From the NCBI GenBank assembly GCA_963277665.1, contig OY728130.1, forward strand, positions 1,360,578,393-1,360,642,392: DNA of 64,000 nt, read 5' to 3'. The notes below the pieces were generated by a model. It did no database searches. It was given only the letters and a program-made list of their open reading frames with translations, and was not told the DNA's origin. The stretch is from Viscum album. Lineage: Eukaryota > Streptophyta > Magnoliopsida > Santalales > Viscaceae. Of this stretch, positions 1 to 11,690 are shown piece after piece (position 1 is the stretch's first letter; every line of letters begins with the position of its first letter). A program made the position numbers and the translations under genes.

Positions 1-102
1 TAGTATAGGGTCTTAGTCATAACTTGCTCAGTGTTAGTCAACTATGTGACTATGGGCACTCAATCTGATTTACCAATAATATGTGTGTTGTGAAAGGAAA
101 AT

Positions 103-1281
103 ATGGATCCGTCATTTTATAGGGAAAAAGGACAAAGGAAAATCTTTACCTTGTAAGTGGGGAAGAAGATATGTGTCTTTTATCTACAGAGGAAGAAAAC
201 AAGTTTTGGCATAAGTGACTTGGTCATCTATGCCAACCATCTATGGAAGACCTTGTAAAGTGTGATGCTGTTAAAGACCTTCCCAAATTATCATGTGATC
301 TCACTCATACGTGCGATGCTTGAAAACAAGGGAAGATCATAAGAAATACATAAAATCCAAAGAAACAAAAATCAACCAAAGTGCTCGAATTGGTGCATGT
401 TGATGTTTGTGGACCGATATCTCCACGATCCATAAATGGGAAAAGGTACTATGTCCTTTTCATTAATAATTATAGTAGAATATCCTGGGTATTTGTCATT
501 ACCCATAAGACAGAAATGTTCAGTTGTATTAATAAGTATAGGAGGCAATCAGAAAGGATTCTTGGGTAGAAAATTCTGAAGTTTCGTACTTATAATGGTA
601 CAGAATTCACAAACAGCCAAGTAGAATACTATCTCAAGAAACACACGATAAGGCATCAAGTTTTATCAGTGAGAACTCTCCAACATAATGGAGTAGTTTA
701 AAGGAGAAATCATATCATAAACAACATGGCCAGAACAATGCTTATTGAAAAGGACCACCAGAGAAATTTTGGAAGGAATCTGTTTTGACATCGGTCTATA
801 TTTCAAACAGGGCTCTGTTGTGTCCGAAAGAATAGAAGACTCCATATGAAATGTGGTATGGAAATAAACCAATGTTTAAGTACTTTAAAATCTTTGGAAG
901 TAAGTGTTTCATCCTCAATAAATAAAACCATAGGAAGTTTGAGTCACGAGGAGATGAGGGTATATTCCTTAGCTACTCAGGTAAAATCAAAGCATATAAA
1001 TGCTTCAAAAAAAGGCTGGAAATTTTTTTGAGAGTAATGATGTCACTATTTTAGAAAATGAAGAGAATATTCAACAGCACAATGAACAGTTTCTTGATGA
1101 AAGTTATGAAGAGGATAGAAACACAGGAGGAGTAGAATTGGCAGATGATGACTCAGAAGAAGACACTGATGATGAACAATAAAGTGTCAAGTCTGTGTCT
1201 GCAAGGAAGCCATAGATTCAAGCTGAAATTGATAGGTAGAATATCATTGGTGATCAGACAGCTCTAGTTCAGACAAGAAGA
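103..1281 (+). pseudogene. Element X GAG-pre-integrase and integrase (decayed)
   Basis: The first 250 bases read as the zinc-binding GAG-pre-integrase segment (FWHK, stop, LGH, then CDA and KQGK). The integrase core follows from about 381 with HVDVCGP, where the first catalytic Asp is at 402-404, and with YVLFINNYSR and WVF. The second catalytic position reads RTYNGTEF: TAT at 591-593 encodes Tyr where the family has Asp, so the catalytic triad is broken. Stop codons and frameshifts interrupt the frame near 570, 700 and 1030. An acidic Glu/Asp-rich linker at about 1000-1182 leads towards reverse transcriptase, as in copia polyproteins. In a live element this enzyme would insert the cDNA copy into chromosomal DNA. 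This copy is dead. Confidence 0.85.
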
Positions 1282-2028
1282 ATGAAGTCACAGCATCATA
1301 CATCTTTCTTATCTCAGGTAGGGCCAAAATGTTTTTCTGATGCAGCTGAAGATGAAAATTGGGTTCAGGATATGAATGAAGATATTGATCAGATTGAAAA
1401 GAATCATACGTGGGAGATTGTTTTGAGGCCAAAAAATAAGAATTTCATCAGGACTAAATGGGTCTTTTGCAACAAGATTAACAAAGATGGAACAGTGATT
1501 CGAAACAAAGCATGAATGGTGTGCAGAGGATACTCCCAAATAGAGGGTATTGATGTTGATGAGACATTTGCACCAGTTGCAAGGCTGGAGACAATCAGAT
1601 TATTTTTATCCATAGCAGTGCAAAGAAAGTTCAAAGTGTTCCAGATGGACATCAAATCTACATTTCTAAATGGGGTTCTGGAAGAAGAGGTGTACATTGA
1701 GCATCCAGATGGTTTTCTCATTCATGAGGATGAGAACAAAGTTTGTTGGGTGAAGAAGGCATTATATGGGATGAAGCAAGCACCAAGAGCGTGGTACTCA
1801 AGGATTGATCATTACTTAAAGAAGATTGGTTTCCAGTGTGGGGGAGTTGATTACAATCTTTATTTCAGCAATGATAGTAATCAAAGGATGATGGTGCTAG
1901 TTTATGTTGACGACATAATATTTGGAGGATCAGATGAAGCTCAGTGCAGACGATTTTCCGAATTCATGAATAATGAGTTTGAAATATCAATGATTAGAGA
2001 GCTAACATTTTCCTTGGTCTACAGGTGA
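1282..2028 (+). pseudogene. Element X reverse transcriptase (one in-frame stop)
   Basis: This is the best-preserved coding stretch of X. From 1282 the frame reads the copia RT domain: NHTWEIV and TKWVFCNKINKDG, then RNKA, a TGA stop at 1513-1515, and VCRGYSQIEGIDVDETFAPV. The family has Arg (CGA) at the stop position, so the stop is most simply a C-to-T change. Downstream are FQMDIKSTFLNG, YGMKQAPRAWY and the catalytic YVDD at 1903-1914, which is intact. The frame is lost just after 2028. The domain copies element RNA into DNA in cytoplasmic particles. The only obvious inactivating lesions are the stop and the downstream frameshift. Confidence 0.93.
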
Positions 2029-2836
2029 CACAATAAAAGAATGGAACATTCATTTCTCAATCCAAATATGCCAAGGAGGTTTTAAGAAGGTTTTTAATGG
2101 AGAATTCCAAGGATATGAAGACTCCAGTTGCTACCCAGATGAAATTATCAAAAGATGAGGATGGAAAAGCAGTTAATATCATAGAATACAGGCAAATTAT
2201 TGTAAGTTTTTTGTACTTGAATACAACAAGGCCTGACATTGTTTTCGCCACATGCCAAGCAGCGAGATAATAGAGTAATCCAAAGAAATCCACATGCTTG
2301 CAGTGAAAAGAATACTTCGTTATATCAAAGGCACTGTGGATTTCGGTCTGATGTATAATGACAAATCTCAATCAGTGTTATTGGGTTATACAGATGAATA
2401 TTGGTCCAGATCAGCAGATGATAGAAAATCAACATCAGGAGGTGAATTCTGTCTTGGTGGATTGTGTATTTCTTGTCTAATCAAGAAGCAAGATTTCATT
2501 TCATTGAGCATCGTGGAATCTAAGTATATTGCGGCCACTCAAGCCTACACACAGTTATTGTGGATGAAGTAGAAACTTGAAGATATGGGAGTTGAAGTGA
2601 ATTCTCCGGTCGGAATCCAATGTGATAATTCAAGTGCTATCAATCTTAGCAAAAATCTAGTTCATCACTCAAGTAAAAATCACACTAAGATCAAATATCA
2701 TTTCATCAAGGAGAAGGTGGAGTAAGGGTATGTAAAGTTGGAGTATGTGCCTACAGAGCTCCAGGTTGCAGATATTCTAACAAAGGCCTTACCCACGGAA
2801 GTGTTTGAAAGGCATCGACTGGCTCTGGGAGTTTAG
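2029..2836 (+). pseudogene. Element X RT connection and RNase H (decayed)
   Basis: After the frameshift at about 2030, other frames continue the copia protein with TTRPDIVFA near 2229. From 2294 come LRYIKGTVDFGLMY, then YWSRSADDRKSTSG, SLSIVESKYIAA and LLWMK followed by TAG. The C-terminal part reads IQCDNSSAINLSKN, then HTKIKYHFIKEKVE, a stop, and VADILTKALP, ending ALGV with TAG at about 2834-2836. These are the standard copia RNase H blocks. Two of the stops replace residues usually encoded by CAG or CAA. RNase H removes the RNA template during reverse transcription. Confidence 0.88.
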
Positions 2837-3466
2837 TCTACTCCCCACACCTAAAAGAGTGTGGATGTGGGACCCCCCCCCCCCCTCCCCGAGGTATGAT
2901 GTGTTTTTTCCTAATGTGTTGATATGTGTTCTCTACTCTGTTACAGACTACAAAGGAGTGACCTTTGGGTTCGTTGAAAAAGGGGCAGAAGATAGTGATT
3001 GTTCAAGGGGGAGACAGTGTGGCTATTTGACAAATCATGAATGATATGGGGATAATCTGACAGGTGGAGCAGCAAGATAGGGGGAGCAATGAGAAAGGGA
3101 GAGCGTATTAAATCTGACGATGCTAGAAGTGATTGATCAAAGAATATATATCATGATAGCTGAGGATCGTGATAAAAGCAGAAGAGTGGTGTTGGAATGT
3201 GGTAATAATATTTCCAAAAATTGGTATCTGTTTGGTAAAAATTGGTATCATTTTGGTGTCAACAGTGGGTGTTAGAGATGAAGTCATTCATTGATGAACA
3301 TTTCATTTACTCTTGTTTCTCATGCTGAGCACTGCTCATGTGGTATTAGAGTATGTGTTGAGTACATCCTTGATCGCTATTGGAATTGCAATAGGCAAAT
3401 GATGGATGAAGAATTAACGATGTATCTTTTTATGGAAGAGTTGTCAAAAAACCCAAAGGGGGAGAT
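2837..3466 (+). other. Element X 3' untranslated spacer with poly-C tract
   Basis: No coding similarity is visible. A C-rich run at about 2872-2888 (one T interrupting) and a purine-rich AAGGGGGAGACAG at about 3005 precede the true polypurine tract. The second purine run could be an internal or older polypurine tract. Apart from these I see nothing recognisable. Confidence 0.6.
3455..3466 (+). other. Polypurine tract of element X
   Basis: AAAGGGGGAGAT immediately precedes TGTTGGG, the 5' end of the 3' LTR. This is the canonical copia arrangement, and the tract would prime plus-strand DNA synthesis. Confidence 0.85.
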
Positions 3467-3869
3467 TGTTGGGAAAAATTCCCTCAAGGTATCATTGAAT
3501 CATTTTTGAGGTGATTGTGTTTGTTGACAAAGTGCACATCTGTGTTGTTATTGTTGGCAAAGCAAACCATGACATACAAATTTGTTGACAAAGGGTATTT
3601 CATGTTGTCATGTCGAGTTCAAGAGTTGTGATTAATGATCAATGTTTGATTCAAGAACTTCGACAAAGGAATGGATGATATATAGGTGGTACAAAAAGAG
3701 TAGATACAAGGTGGCATCGTTTTCCAGTGTTTGCCAAATTTTTAGGCCTGAAAATCGACAAATGAAGAAAAGTGGTTTTTGGAAAAGGTACTTGCGCTCC
3801 GTGTACCTGATGGAGAGGAAACTTTCACGCCATATGTTTTTCAAGATCAGAACATAAAAATATGGCAAA

Positions 3870-4392
3870 GGGATAAGTTTCGCGCAAGTTTTAGTGTTGG
3901 TCACACAAGTGATTTGTGCGGTAGAGACTTGCGTGCCGAAACTTACACGCCGAGGGGAGACTTGCATGCCATCGCGCAGGGTGTCCAAATGCCTATAAAT
4001 ATAGGTTGACCCCTCCTCATTCGGTGAAGAGTTCAACACTTAGAAAAATCAGAGCTCATGTCGCACAGGTGTGGTGGTCGCACCAGTGGTGTAGGTTCGC
4101 GCAAGTAGTGGTTGTGTGCCAGGTGATAGTTGTGCATCCAAGGTGGTCTGGCCAAGGAAGGAAGAGAGTCACATAGGTTCTGAGTTAAATAAGGAATTGT
4201 CACGCAAGTAGTTTGGTAACACTTGCACGCCAAGTTTTGAAGAAGCTCAAAAATTGTTGGTTGCATGCCAATATTGGTTTGGGCGTAAAAGGGTGTGCAT
4301 CGCGCAAGTTTGGAGTTGGAGAAGCTTGTGTCATGCAAGTGTTTGAGGTGGATTTTCATGCCAGTTTTGACTTGTGCGCCGAGACTTGCTCA
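3870..4392 (+). repeat. Alternating GCGCAAGT / ACTTGCRCGCC motifs in the X LTR
   Basis: At least ten degenerate copies of CGCGCAAGT and its inverse ACTTGCACGCC occur in both orientations around and downstream of the TATA box, for example near 3878, 3927, 3960, 4092, 4203, 4221, 4300, 4334 and 4382. They are irregularly spaced, so this is not a simple tandem array. Confidence 0.65.
3992..4001 (+). promoter_or_regulatory. TATA box of the element X LTR
   Basis: CTATAAATATAGG lies in the middle of the LTR. Transcription would start about 30 bp downstream. Function is inferred from position and motif. Confidence 0.6.
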
Positions 4393-5104
4393 TCGGCTTA
4401 GAGAAGGGTGCCAAGTAAGGTTGATTCCCGACAGTGATTCAGGGCTGCGTGGAAGTTGGAAGATTTCCTGATACCTCTGGTGCAAATTGAGATTCATCTA
4501 TGGGTGAAAGTTGGACTTCAACAAAGCATCTACATACAACAGAGGATGCATTCATTTGTGATAATGAAGGGACCTATAGGTCTATAAACTGTGAGTGGAT
4601 CCATTCCAGAGTAGTGAGAAAAGGAAGAGGAAGAAGGTGATTCTCTCCATCAGCAGTGAGACAGAGAGAGAGAAACAGGTATTGACCCTTGGGAAAGAAG
4701 TGAGTTGACCCTAAAATTTGTAAAGGCAGTGAGCCTGAGAATAGAAGTGATCTATCCCAAACCTTGTAAACAGCAGTGTGCTTTTAGTGGATTTGGTACA
4801 TCAGTGCATTGTTGGTGTATGCTCCTTGGACGTAGCCCAGTGAGGGTGAACTAAGTAAAAATTGTTGTGTCATGTGCATGCTTTACTTTCTGTTTATATT
4901 GTGCAACAGGAAAAAGAGAGAATAGAGTTTTTCTTAACAGCGAAACAAGATCAGAATGGGCTTTAATTTTAAATTTTTCATCCCCTGATTCACCCCCCTC
5001 TCAGGGTATTCAGCCTTGTGGACTTAACATTCTTCTAATTCTCTCACTCAAGATTAACCTACTCTTTAACTTCACTACTACAAATATGGACTTTAAAGTT
5101 ATAG

Positions 5105-5280
5105 AAAAGTCGATTTACAGTGATAAAACAAGCTTTATTAATCGAGGAACTAATAAAAGGGGGTACCTTTTATCAACACTAAAAAAAGCGCTGAAAAATG
5201 GTTCCTTTATCAGTGCTTTTTTAGCATTGATAAAGGACCCATTTATCATTGCTTTTTTAAAATCATTGATAAAAGTTAAA
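5105..5280. repeat. Left subterminal inverted-repeat array of the CACTA element
   Basis: About four imperfect hairpin units occur, with ACTTTATCA / TGATAAAG arms around A-rich or T-rich loops. The clearest is CTTTATCAGTGC ... GCATTGATAAAGG at about 5204-5237. They mirror the units at the right end. Confidence 0.75.
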
Positions 5281-6906
5281 AACATTAAAAAAATTAAAAA
5301 AAATCTGCAATTTTGGGAGGGGCATTCAACAGCGCTTGAATCCCCCATTCAATAGCCCCCCCTAGACCGCATGCCCTAGTAGCCACCCCACCCACCCTTT
5401 AACAGCACCCCACCAACCCTTTAATAGCACTAGCTACAATTCCACCCAAGCGCATGACCTACTTCCCTTTGGATTTTAACCCGAGACCTCTTGCCTACGC
5501 ACATAAACCTTTACCACTCCATCATATTTCTTTGTTATCCATTTAATAATATATCTATTTATTTATATATATATATATATATAGTTATATTTACTCGTAT
5601 GTTAATATATATTTATATTAACATATATATATTTATATTAATATATTTATTTATTTATATTAATATATATATATATATCCATATATTAACATATATATAC
5701 ATATATAGTTATATTTTTATATTTATATATTTATTCCTATATTAATATATATTTATATCTATTTATTTATTTTTATATATATTTTATCCTTATATTTATT
5801 CATATATTATTATATATTTATAAGATCAGTTCTAAATGAATTTATAAAATATGCTTTTTTGTGGGTGTTTATAAGTAAATAAATACATATATACAACACA
5901 CACACACACACAGAGATATATATATATGTGTGTGTGTGTGTCTATAAGTATAATTATACATATTTATATATATTTACAAATATTATATATTAATATGTAT
6001 ATACATATGCTTAGAATATATATTTAATATATATCAATTTGTCGATACAGACACACACAAATATATATATATATATACACACGTACACATTATATAGGTA
6101 TATAAATAATCATATATTTTTATTTTAAATAAAATGGATATTATTTATTTATTTAGATAATACCTATATATTGATAAATATATTTTATAAGTTAATATGT
6201 TTAATTATTTATTTATAAAATTAAATTTTTATGTGTGAATATATAAATAAATATGTATATATTGTTATATATTTGATTATAAATAACAATAAATTATGAA
6301 AAATGATAAAATTTTAAATCTATAATATGAATATGAATGTAATACCTTGAAATAAATTCATTTCATAGTGAAAAATGGAAAAATGACCCCTTTAAACGAG
6401 GCTAAAATTCCATCGAATGTTAAAAAAATTGGGTATCCAAACTAAAAATTCAGTTTTGGAGACCTTCTGGGAAATTTTTGGCCTCACAAAATTCAGAAAA
6501 AGGTTCCATTTGGTCGCTAGCATATAGATCTCGTCGTAGTCTTCGATTTGATATATTGTAGAGCTCAAAAGGACACCCGGATCAAAATTTATGGTCGTTT
6601 GAAGTTTGAATTATGTTTTCAACTTATTTTAGATCTTTTATTATTTTTTTGATTTTTTATGACTTCAAATTTTTATTAAATGATTTTTAGTCGATGATAA
6701 TTAGTAAATTTTTAATTAAATTTTTTATAAGATATTTTATAATTCATTTTCACTATATATCTTATATATTAAGTAAAAAAATTATTTATACTTATCTAAA
6801 ACATATTCAGAAAATATATATTATATTTATATCAATATCAATATACTTATATATTTATATATAAACATATTATTTTTTATGAAATATAATTTTTTTGAAA
6901 TATACA
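5281..6906. other. Interior of the CACTA element, AT-rich, non-coding
   Basis: 5340-5460 is C-rich with repeated CACCC and TTTAACAGCAC blocks. 5540-6320 is dominated by TA-rich imperfect microsatellites. It includes an (AC)n-(AT)n-(GT)n inverted repeat at about 5898-5941. 6370-6640 is more complex sequence without an open frame. 6640-6900 is again AT-rich. No transposase motif was found. Confidence 0.6.
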
Positions 6907-7197
6907 CTTTATCAGTGCTAGGAAAAAAGCACTGATAAAGCTCCCCCCCCCCCACCCCCCCCCCCCCTTATCAGCACTACTAAAAAATCGCTGATAAAGG
7001 GGACTCCTTTAATAGTGCTAAAAAACTTGCTAATAAAGGGGGTGTCTTTATCAGTGCTAAAAAAACGCTAATAAAGGGACACTTTTAACAATGATTTTTA
7101 TAGCACTGTTAAAATACCCTTTATTAGTGCTTTTTTTAGCGCTGATAAAGGCACCCCCTTTATGAGTGCCTTTTTTAGTGTTGTTAAAGAGTGGCAC
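6907..7197. repeat. Right subterminal inverted-repeat array of the CACTA element
   Basis: Seven consecutive hairpin units of about 32-40 bp follow one another. Each is CTTTATCAGTGCT, a short A or T run, then AGCACTGATAAAG, with mutations. Units 1 and 2 are separated by a C-rich run at about 6943-6967. The regular head-to-tail palindromes would make the end foldable as single-stranded DNA or RNA. Confidence 0.78.
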
Positions 7198-7223
7198 TGC
7201 AGAAACCCAATTTTTTTGTAGTG

Positions 7224-8740
7224 ATTTATGATCTTTCTGATGGTCTTACTTTTGGACTTTTAATTCCTTTATCCCCTTCATTTGAGTTATCCAGTTTTTT
7301 GAACTACTAGTACTATGATCAATATGGATTTTGACAGTTGATTATCCTTTAACTTCCTTCTCCACCAAGTTCTGATCATTACATTATTCCTTCTCATAAA
7401 AAACAACATCTTCTCTTCTAATGATTTGTTTTATTTCACTACCCCATAAATGATATCTAAAATTTCCATCTCTATATCCAAGGGAAAATGATTTTGGATT
7501 TTGATTCAAGTTTATAATGGTCCTTATCATTTTCATGTACATATGTTAAACTACCAAAGACTCTAATATGATGAACTTACAGTCACTTTCCATACCACAG
7601 CTCCTCTAAAAGTTCTTACCCAAATACTAATACTGGAATTCAATTAGTTTAATAAGTCATCATGTTGAGTGACTCTTCCCAAATCACCTTAGTCATTCCT
7701 GAGTGAAACCTCATACTTTTGTTTTTATCTATCAAAGTCAGATTCATCCTTTCAGATACTCTATTATTCTTTATAGTTATGAGAATAATATTATCATAAA
7801 TTATCCCTTCCTCCTTACAGAAATTATGGAAGTTTTATCCAATGTAATCACTACTATTTTTTATTCTAATGTACTTCTACTTCTGGTTGCATTCCCTTTT
7901 TTCTAATGATTTCCATTGAAAAAACACCTCAAATACATCATATTTTTTATTCAATAAGTAAATCCATAATTTCCTTATAAAATTATAAATTAAATTGATA
8001 AAGTAAATACAACCATAGTAGGATTGAAAAGTGGTAGGTCTCAAAAAATCTGAGTGTACAAGATCCAACTTCTGGTCCTTGGGCTTCCAACCAGCCAAGT
8101 TAAAAGAAACTCTATTCTGCTTTCCCAAGGCATAACTTTCATACTTTACTATTTCCATGTGATCAATCTTAATTCTAAAATTTTACTTTATAAATTTCAA
8201 GTTTTTCACACTGAGGTGACTGAACGTGAAGTTTCATACTTTTGGATTATCAAAAGTTGAACTTCTGATCAATACACTCCCTTCTGAATTTCCAATCATG
8301 TAAAGGGTCCCATCCTTTTCACCTTTTTAAATCACCATGGATCCCCAAGTGATTTTTCATACCCCATTAGAAAATATATTCCCATATAATTCTTCATCCA
8401 ATTTCCTAAAATAAATTATATTCATCTTAAGACCAAAGATGTGTCAAACTTCTGATAGCTTCAAGAATTATCTATTATTCATTCAAATATTGGCATCTAA
8501 TTTTCCAAAAACTTACAAGGATTAACCATTTTCCAAGTGTACTTTTTAAAACTCACTAAATACATAGTTTGACATGTATCTTTGATCACTTATTGAATGA
8601 AAATATGCTTTATATTCAACTACCCAAGTTCATGATAATATGTTTTCACTTAGAAACCAGTCATTATAGACTTTAGTTGCATTGATAGAATTTGAACTTT
8701 TGAATGTTGATTCCTTTATTGTGTTCTCACTTTGAATCTT
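7224..8740 (-). pseudogene. L0 protease, GAG-pre-integrase and integrase (decayed)
   Basis: Read on the minus strand from 8740. The protease zone is too decayed to show its catalytic motif. A stretch resembling the region between protease and integrase reads ITWGSMVI and GTLYMI. It is followed by the GAG-pre-integrase tail with LGKQNRVSFN. The integrase core begins LDLVHSD, with the first catalytic Asp near 8048-8050, then IRKLWIYLLNKKYDVFEVF. Further on are PWIYRDGNFRYHLW and a Ser-rich linker. Many stops are present. The sequence resembles Ale/Retrofit-type copia pol, the same lineage suggested by the gag at 63061-63860. Confidence 0.8.
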
Positions 8741-8941
8741 TGAATATTTTGGATTTTTCACGAATTCTTTATTTTAAAAATCACATATCATATTTATGAT
8801 ATTTCTAACCTATATTATGTTTAATGAAAGATAAATAAATTTTTGAAACATATTGGAAATTTTCATAAGTCTTGGATCAACTGTGAATCTTAGCCAAACA
8901 ATCAATTGACTATAAGCCTAAGGAATAGTATTTTTCTCAAA
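8741..8941 (+). repeat. L1 5' LTR, first part
   Basis: Aligns with the first 195-200 bp of the L1 3' LTR at 61247. Shared blocks include TTTCTAACCTAT near 8801, AAAGATAAATAAATTT and AATTGACTATAAG. The alignment stops at 8941, where L2 begins. The continuation is at 50602. Confidence 0.85.
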
Positions 8942-11125
8942 TACAGAGACCCTAAACCTATAAACATATTATTACATGATTTTAATCATGATTTGCCATC
9001 AAATACAAACTAAGTATCATGAATTATAGTATCTTTGGGAGATTGGATACATAATTATAAATCATGAAACCAAAATAAAAACATCTTTTATTTAATCTCT
9101 ATAATGAGATCCTAACTTAATTTAAGCTATTAAATCTGTATAGGATAACCTTAGTAATTCATGAATAAAGTTATGAGCTAAAAATCCTAGTAAGGTAATA
9201 AACATAGGAATAAAGCATATCACATGGGTTAGAAGGCATAACATGATGACATAAATAGTCATGAAACATGAATAAACATATAGAATCATAACATGTAGAT
9301 CATGGGATCATGTAATCATGTAATCATAAAAATTTGGAATAAATATAAAACATGACATAAACATTATTCAAGACTAACTTCCAAGACTATATCACATGGT
9401 GTACAAAGTCCCATAAAGGGGTTAGGTTTACTCCCTATCCCAACATGACGTCTTAGGGGACTAAAACATTACCCAATACATTGGAGTTCTATCTGGTATC
9501 ACCCATCATAAAATTTTAATTAATATTTTCTTCATATGAATAATCCAACATAAGGAATAAACATAAGGGTTACCCATGGAAAGAAATGGGTATAATAATC
9601 ATTTCATAAGGCATAACCAAAGGGAATATCCTAATGGTGTCCACTAAAGAATGAATTTAAATCATAATTGGACATTGATAATGGAAAATAGTCATATATC
9701 ATGATAAATTATTTCCAAATTAAGTTATAACATATAAAAATAGTGTTTAAGAAACTTTAGAAATAAGCCACTTTGGTGTGGTTTAAGGAAAAATATAAAA
9801 GTGTCTTTAAAGAGGACAAAGGCATAATTTGTTTGTATAAAACCTTAAATAAAATAAGATGTTTTTTCATGATAAAAATATTTATTTAAAGAAAACAAAT
9901 GTTTCCTAAAATATATTATGGATGGTATATTAAAATAGGTAAGAAATTGGGAAGTTCCCTATAATATGGATTGCTTATAGAGAGGAATTGTAAAGGGAAC
10001 CTTATAAAACATGTATTTACCCATCAAATAAAGAAGAATTGAGATAGTTAATTATGTTTGGAACATAAAAATATAATTTAAGAGGATTTTATAATAATAA
10101 TTAGTAATTACATTGGGGTAAATAGAGAGAAAGCTTAACCCAAAGGAAAAAATGGAGGTTCAGAGAGAATCTCTTACCATTTGTCCGAAACTATTATAAA
10201 ATTATACTTAATATACTAGATAATAAAAATATATCCTTTAATTAATTAATTCAGAACCTATTATACATTTATTTTATTTATTATAATTTAATTAAGTTCA
10301 TTTATGGCTTTTTTGATGAGTTATAAGATTTAATTTCGTCATTCCAGAAGCATTCGTTTCATAATTTTTTTATTGGTTCCCTTGAGATTAATTATGGGAG
10401 TTCTTTTCAAATAGAATAAAAACTCCAGAAGTGGAATTATATGATATTTATTCACCTAAATAATTTTAAATGGTCCTATATATAAATTTTTTTAGATATG
10501 AGAATGATTTATTAGATAAAATGTTAATCAGGAATGTTAGTTTATTTTAGTGAATTTTCTATTATCACAAACTAGTTGTGTTTTATTATTTAATATTATG
10601 TATATGTATTTGTTACATAACATAAAAAATATAATACACATATAATTATCTAAACTTAACCATAAAAATGTTTTTATGACCATCCTTGAAGGCGATAATA
10701 GAAAACAAAAAATCATCATCCGCAAAAGTGGTGAATCAATAAATCATGGGAGATGTTTTCATTTTTATGATAAAAAAGAGAAGATAAGAGATTAGATTAT
10801 GGATATCCCATTAACATAATAACATTCCAATATATATATATGATAATTTATTTATCATGTTACTTTTTATATTGGATGTGATGGAAGGATAATAAAATAA
10901 AGGAAATTAAAAGAGAAAGAGGGAGGGTTTTACCTCTTGAGTGTCGTCTCCTTAAGAACCTACTTAAAGAACTTGGAAATTTTCTTTTAGTGATACCATC
11001 AAGACAAGAATGTGGTAAAGATGTTTGGGAGAGAAAATAATAAGATTATTGGAAAGCTAAAAATATTATAAGTTATGAGTAGAATAGGTGGTGAGGGGTG
11101 GTATTTATAGTGGGAGGAGAGGGGT
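8942..11125 (-). repeat. L2 3' LTR, distal part (R-U5 side)
   Basis: Collinear with 47546-49727 of the 5' LTR. It starts TACAGAGACCC against TATAGTGAACC and shares blocks such as ACATATTATTACAT, GGAATAAAGCATATCACATGG and GGGAGGAGAGGGGT. It stops at the GGGGT target site of L3a (11121-11125). TATTTATA at 11102-11109 is the minus-strand TATA box. Confidence 0.9.
11121..11125. repeat. TSD of L3a, left copy
   Basis: GGGGT, identical to 24863-24867. The uninterrupted L2 LTR has a single GGGGT at this position (about 49724-49728). Confidence 0.85.
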
Positions 11126-11690
11126 TGTAATGACCCGACCCAAGACAAGGATCGAGCCGCAACTACCCCAAGCCTGCCTCTATAGGCTAGTGGATGGAGA
11201 CCAGCATCGAAGGCATAACTAACATGGTGATTCATTTTCCTAAGTACCTATATTCACACACACATCCATCTTTATGAAAACGTGCATAGGGAGTAAAAGT
11301 AAAATAAGATGAAAGCTAAGAGGACACTCATGCATGAAAAACCACTAGACGGTATAAGAGTACAGTAGTGTAAACTAAAAATAAAAGGGAAAAAATACAC
11401 ACCCAGCCATAAATATATCCCAAAATAACAAAACTAGAAAATTAAATAGATTAAAGAGATCCCAGATCCTGAATCCCAAGATACACCACTATACACAGTC
11501 TAAGAACCCAATATCCCTAAGTTACACTATAGTCATAGTCGACCTCACCATTGTCTGCATAAGACACGACATGTGTGGGAAAATCCTATTAAGGGGTGAG
11601 TATATACTTAATTAGTCGGACACCCTAAAATCATAATGGGGTCAGTAAGAGATGCAATGTGAATATAAATATAGTAGACACATATAAGAT

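Larger units (their letters stand above)
1..5029 (+). mobile_element. Element X: Ty1/copia LTR retrotransposon, 5' part outside window
   Basis: The order GAG-pre-integrase, integrase, reverse transcriptase, RNase H, polypurine tract, 3' LTR on the plus strand defines a copia element. The 5' LTR, gag and protease lie to the left of the window. The 3' LTR ends at 5029 with AACA, mirroring TGTT at its start. The sequence just right of it (5030-5072) continues on the far side of the CACTA element as L0 pol, so I infer that X inserted into L0. The TSD cannot be tested because the left end is not visible. Confidence 0.88.
3467..5029 (+). repeat. 3' LTR of element X
   Basis: The repeat starts TGTTGGG after the polypurine tract and ends TTAACA, so the termini form TGTT...AACA. 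Its length is 1563 bp. It holds a TATA-like box near 3992. Close to the end is the motif GGACGTAGCCCAGTGAGGGT, which resembles the U5 region of Tork-like copia elements. The partner LTR lies outside the window, so divergence cannot be estimated. Confidence 0.85.
5073..7223. mobile_element. Non-autonomous CACTA (En/Spm-like) DNA transposon
   Basis: The left end is CACTACTACAAAT. The right end on the opposite strand is CACTACAAAAAAATTGG, giving CACTA termini on a 2151-bp unit. The 3-bp flanks are CTT and ATT, an imperfect duplication. Both subterminal zones are packed with palindromic copies of TTTATCAGTGCT / AGCACTGATAAAG, the usual layout of transposase-binding repeats in CACTA elements. The interior is AT-rich and no transposase coding is visible, so any movement would need an autonomous partner. 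Removing it leaves a plausible open minus-strand frame of L0 integrase C-terminus across the junction. Confidence 0.82.

Noticed and set aside
4867..5355. ORF of 162 codons on the plus strand
   Set aside because: It crosses the end of the X LTR, the L0 remnant and the CACTA left end, so it is a chance frame over unrelated modules.
5491..5745. ORF of 84 codons rich in Ile and Tyr
   Set aside because: It is a translation of TA-rich microsatellite DNA inside the CACTA element, without codon structure or similarity.
8741..8745. Clear TSD for L1
   Set aside because: Candidate flanks ATCTT (8736-8740) and ATCCC (63061-63065) match at only three of five bases, so I do not call it.
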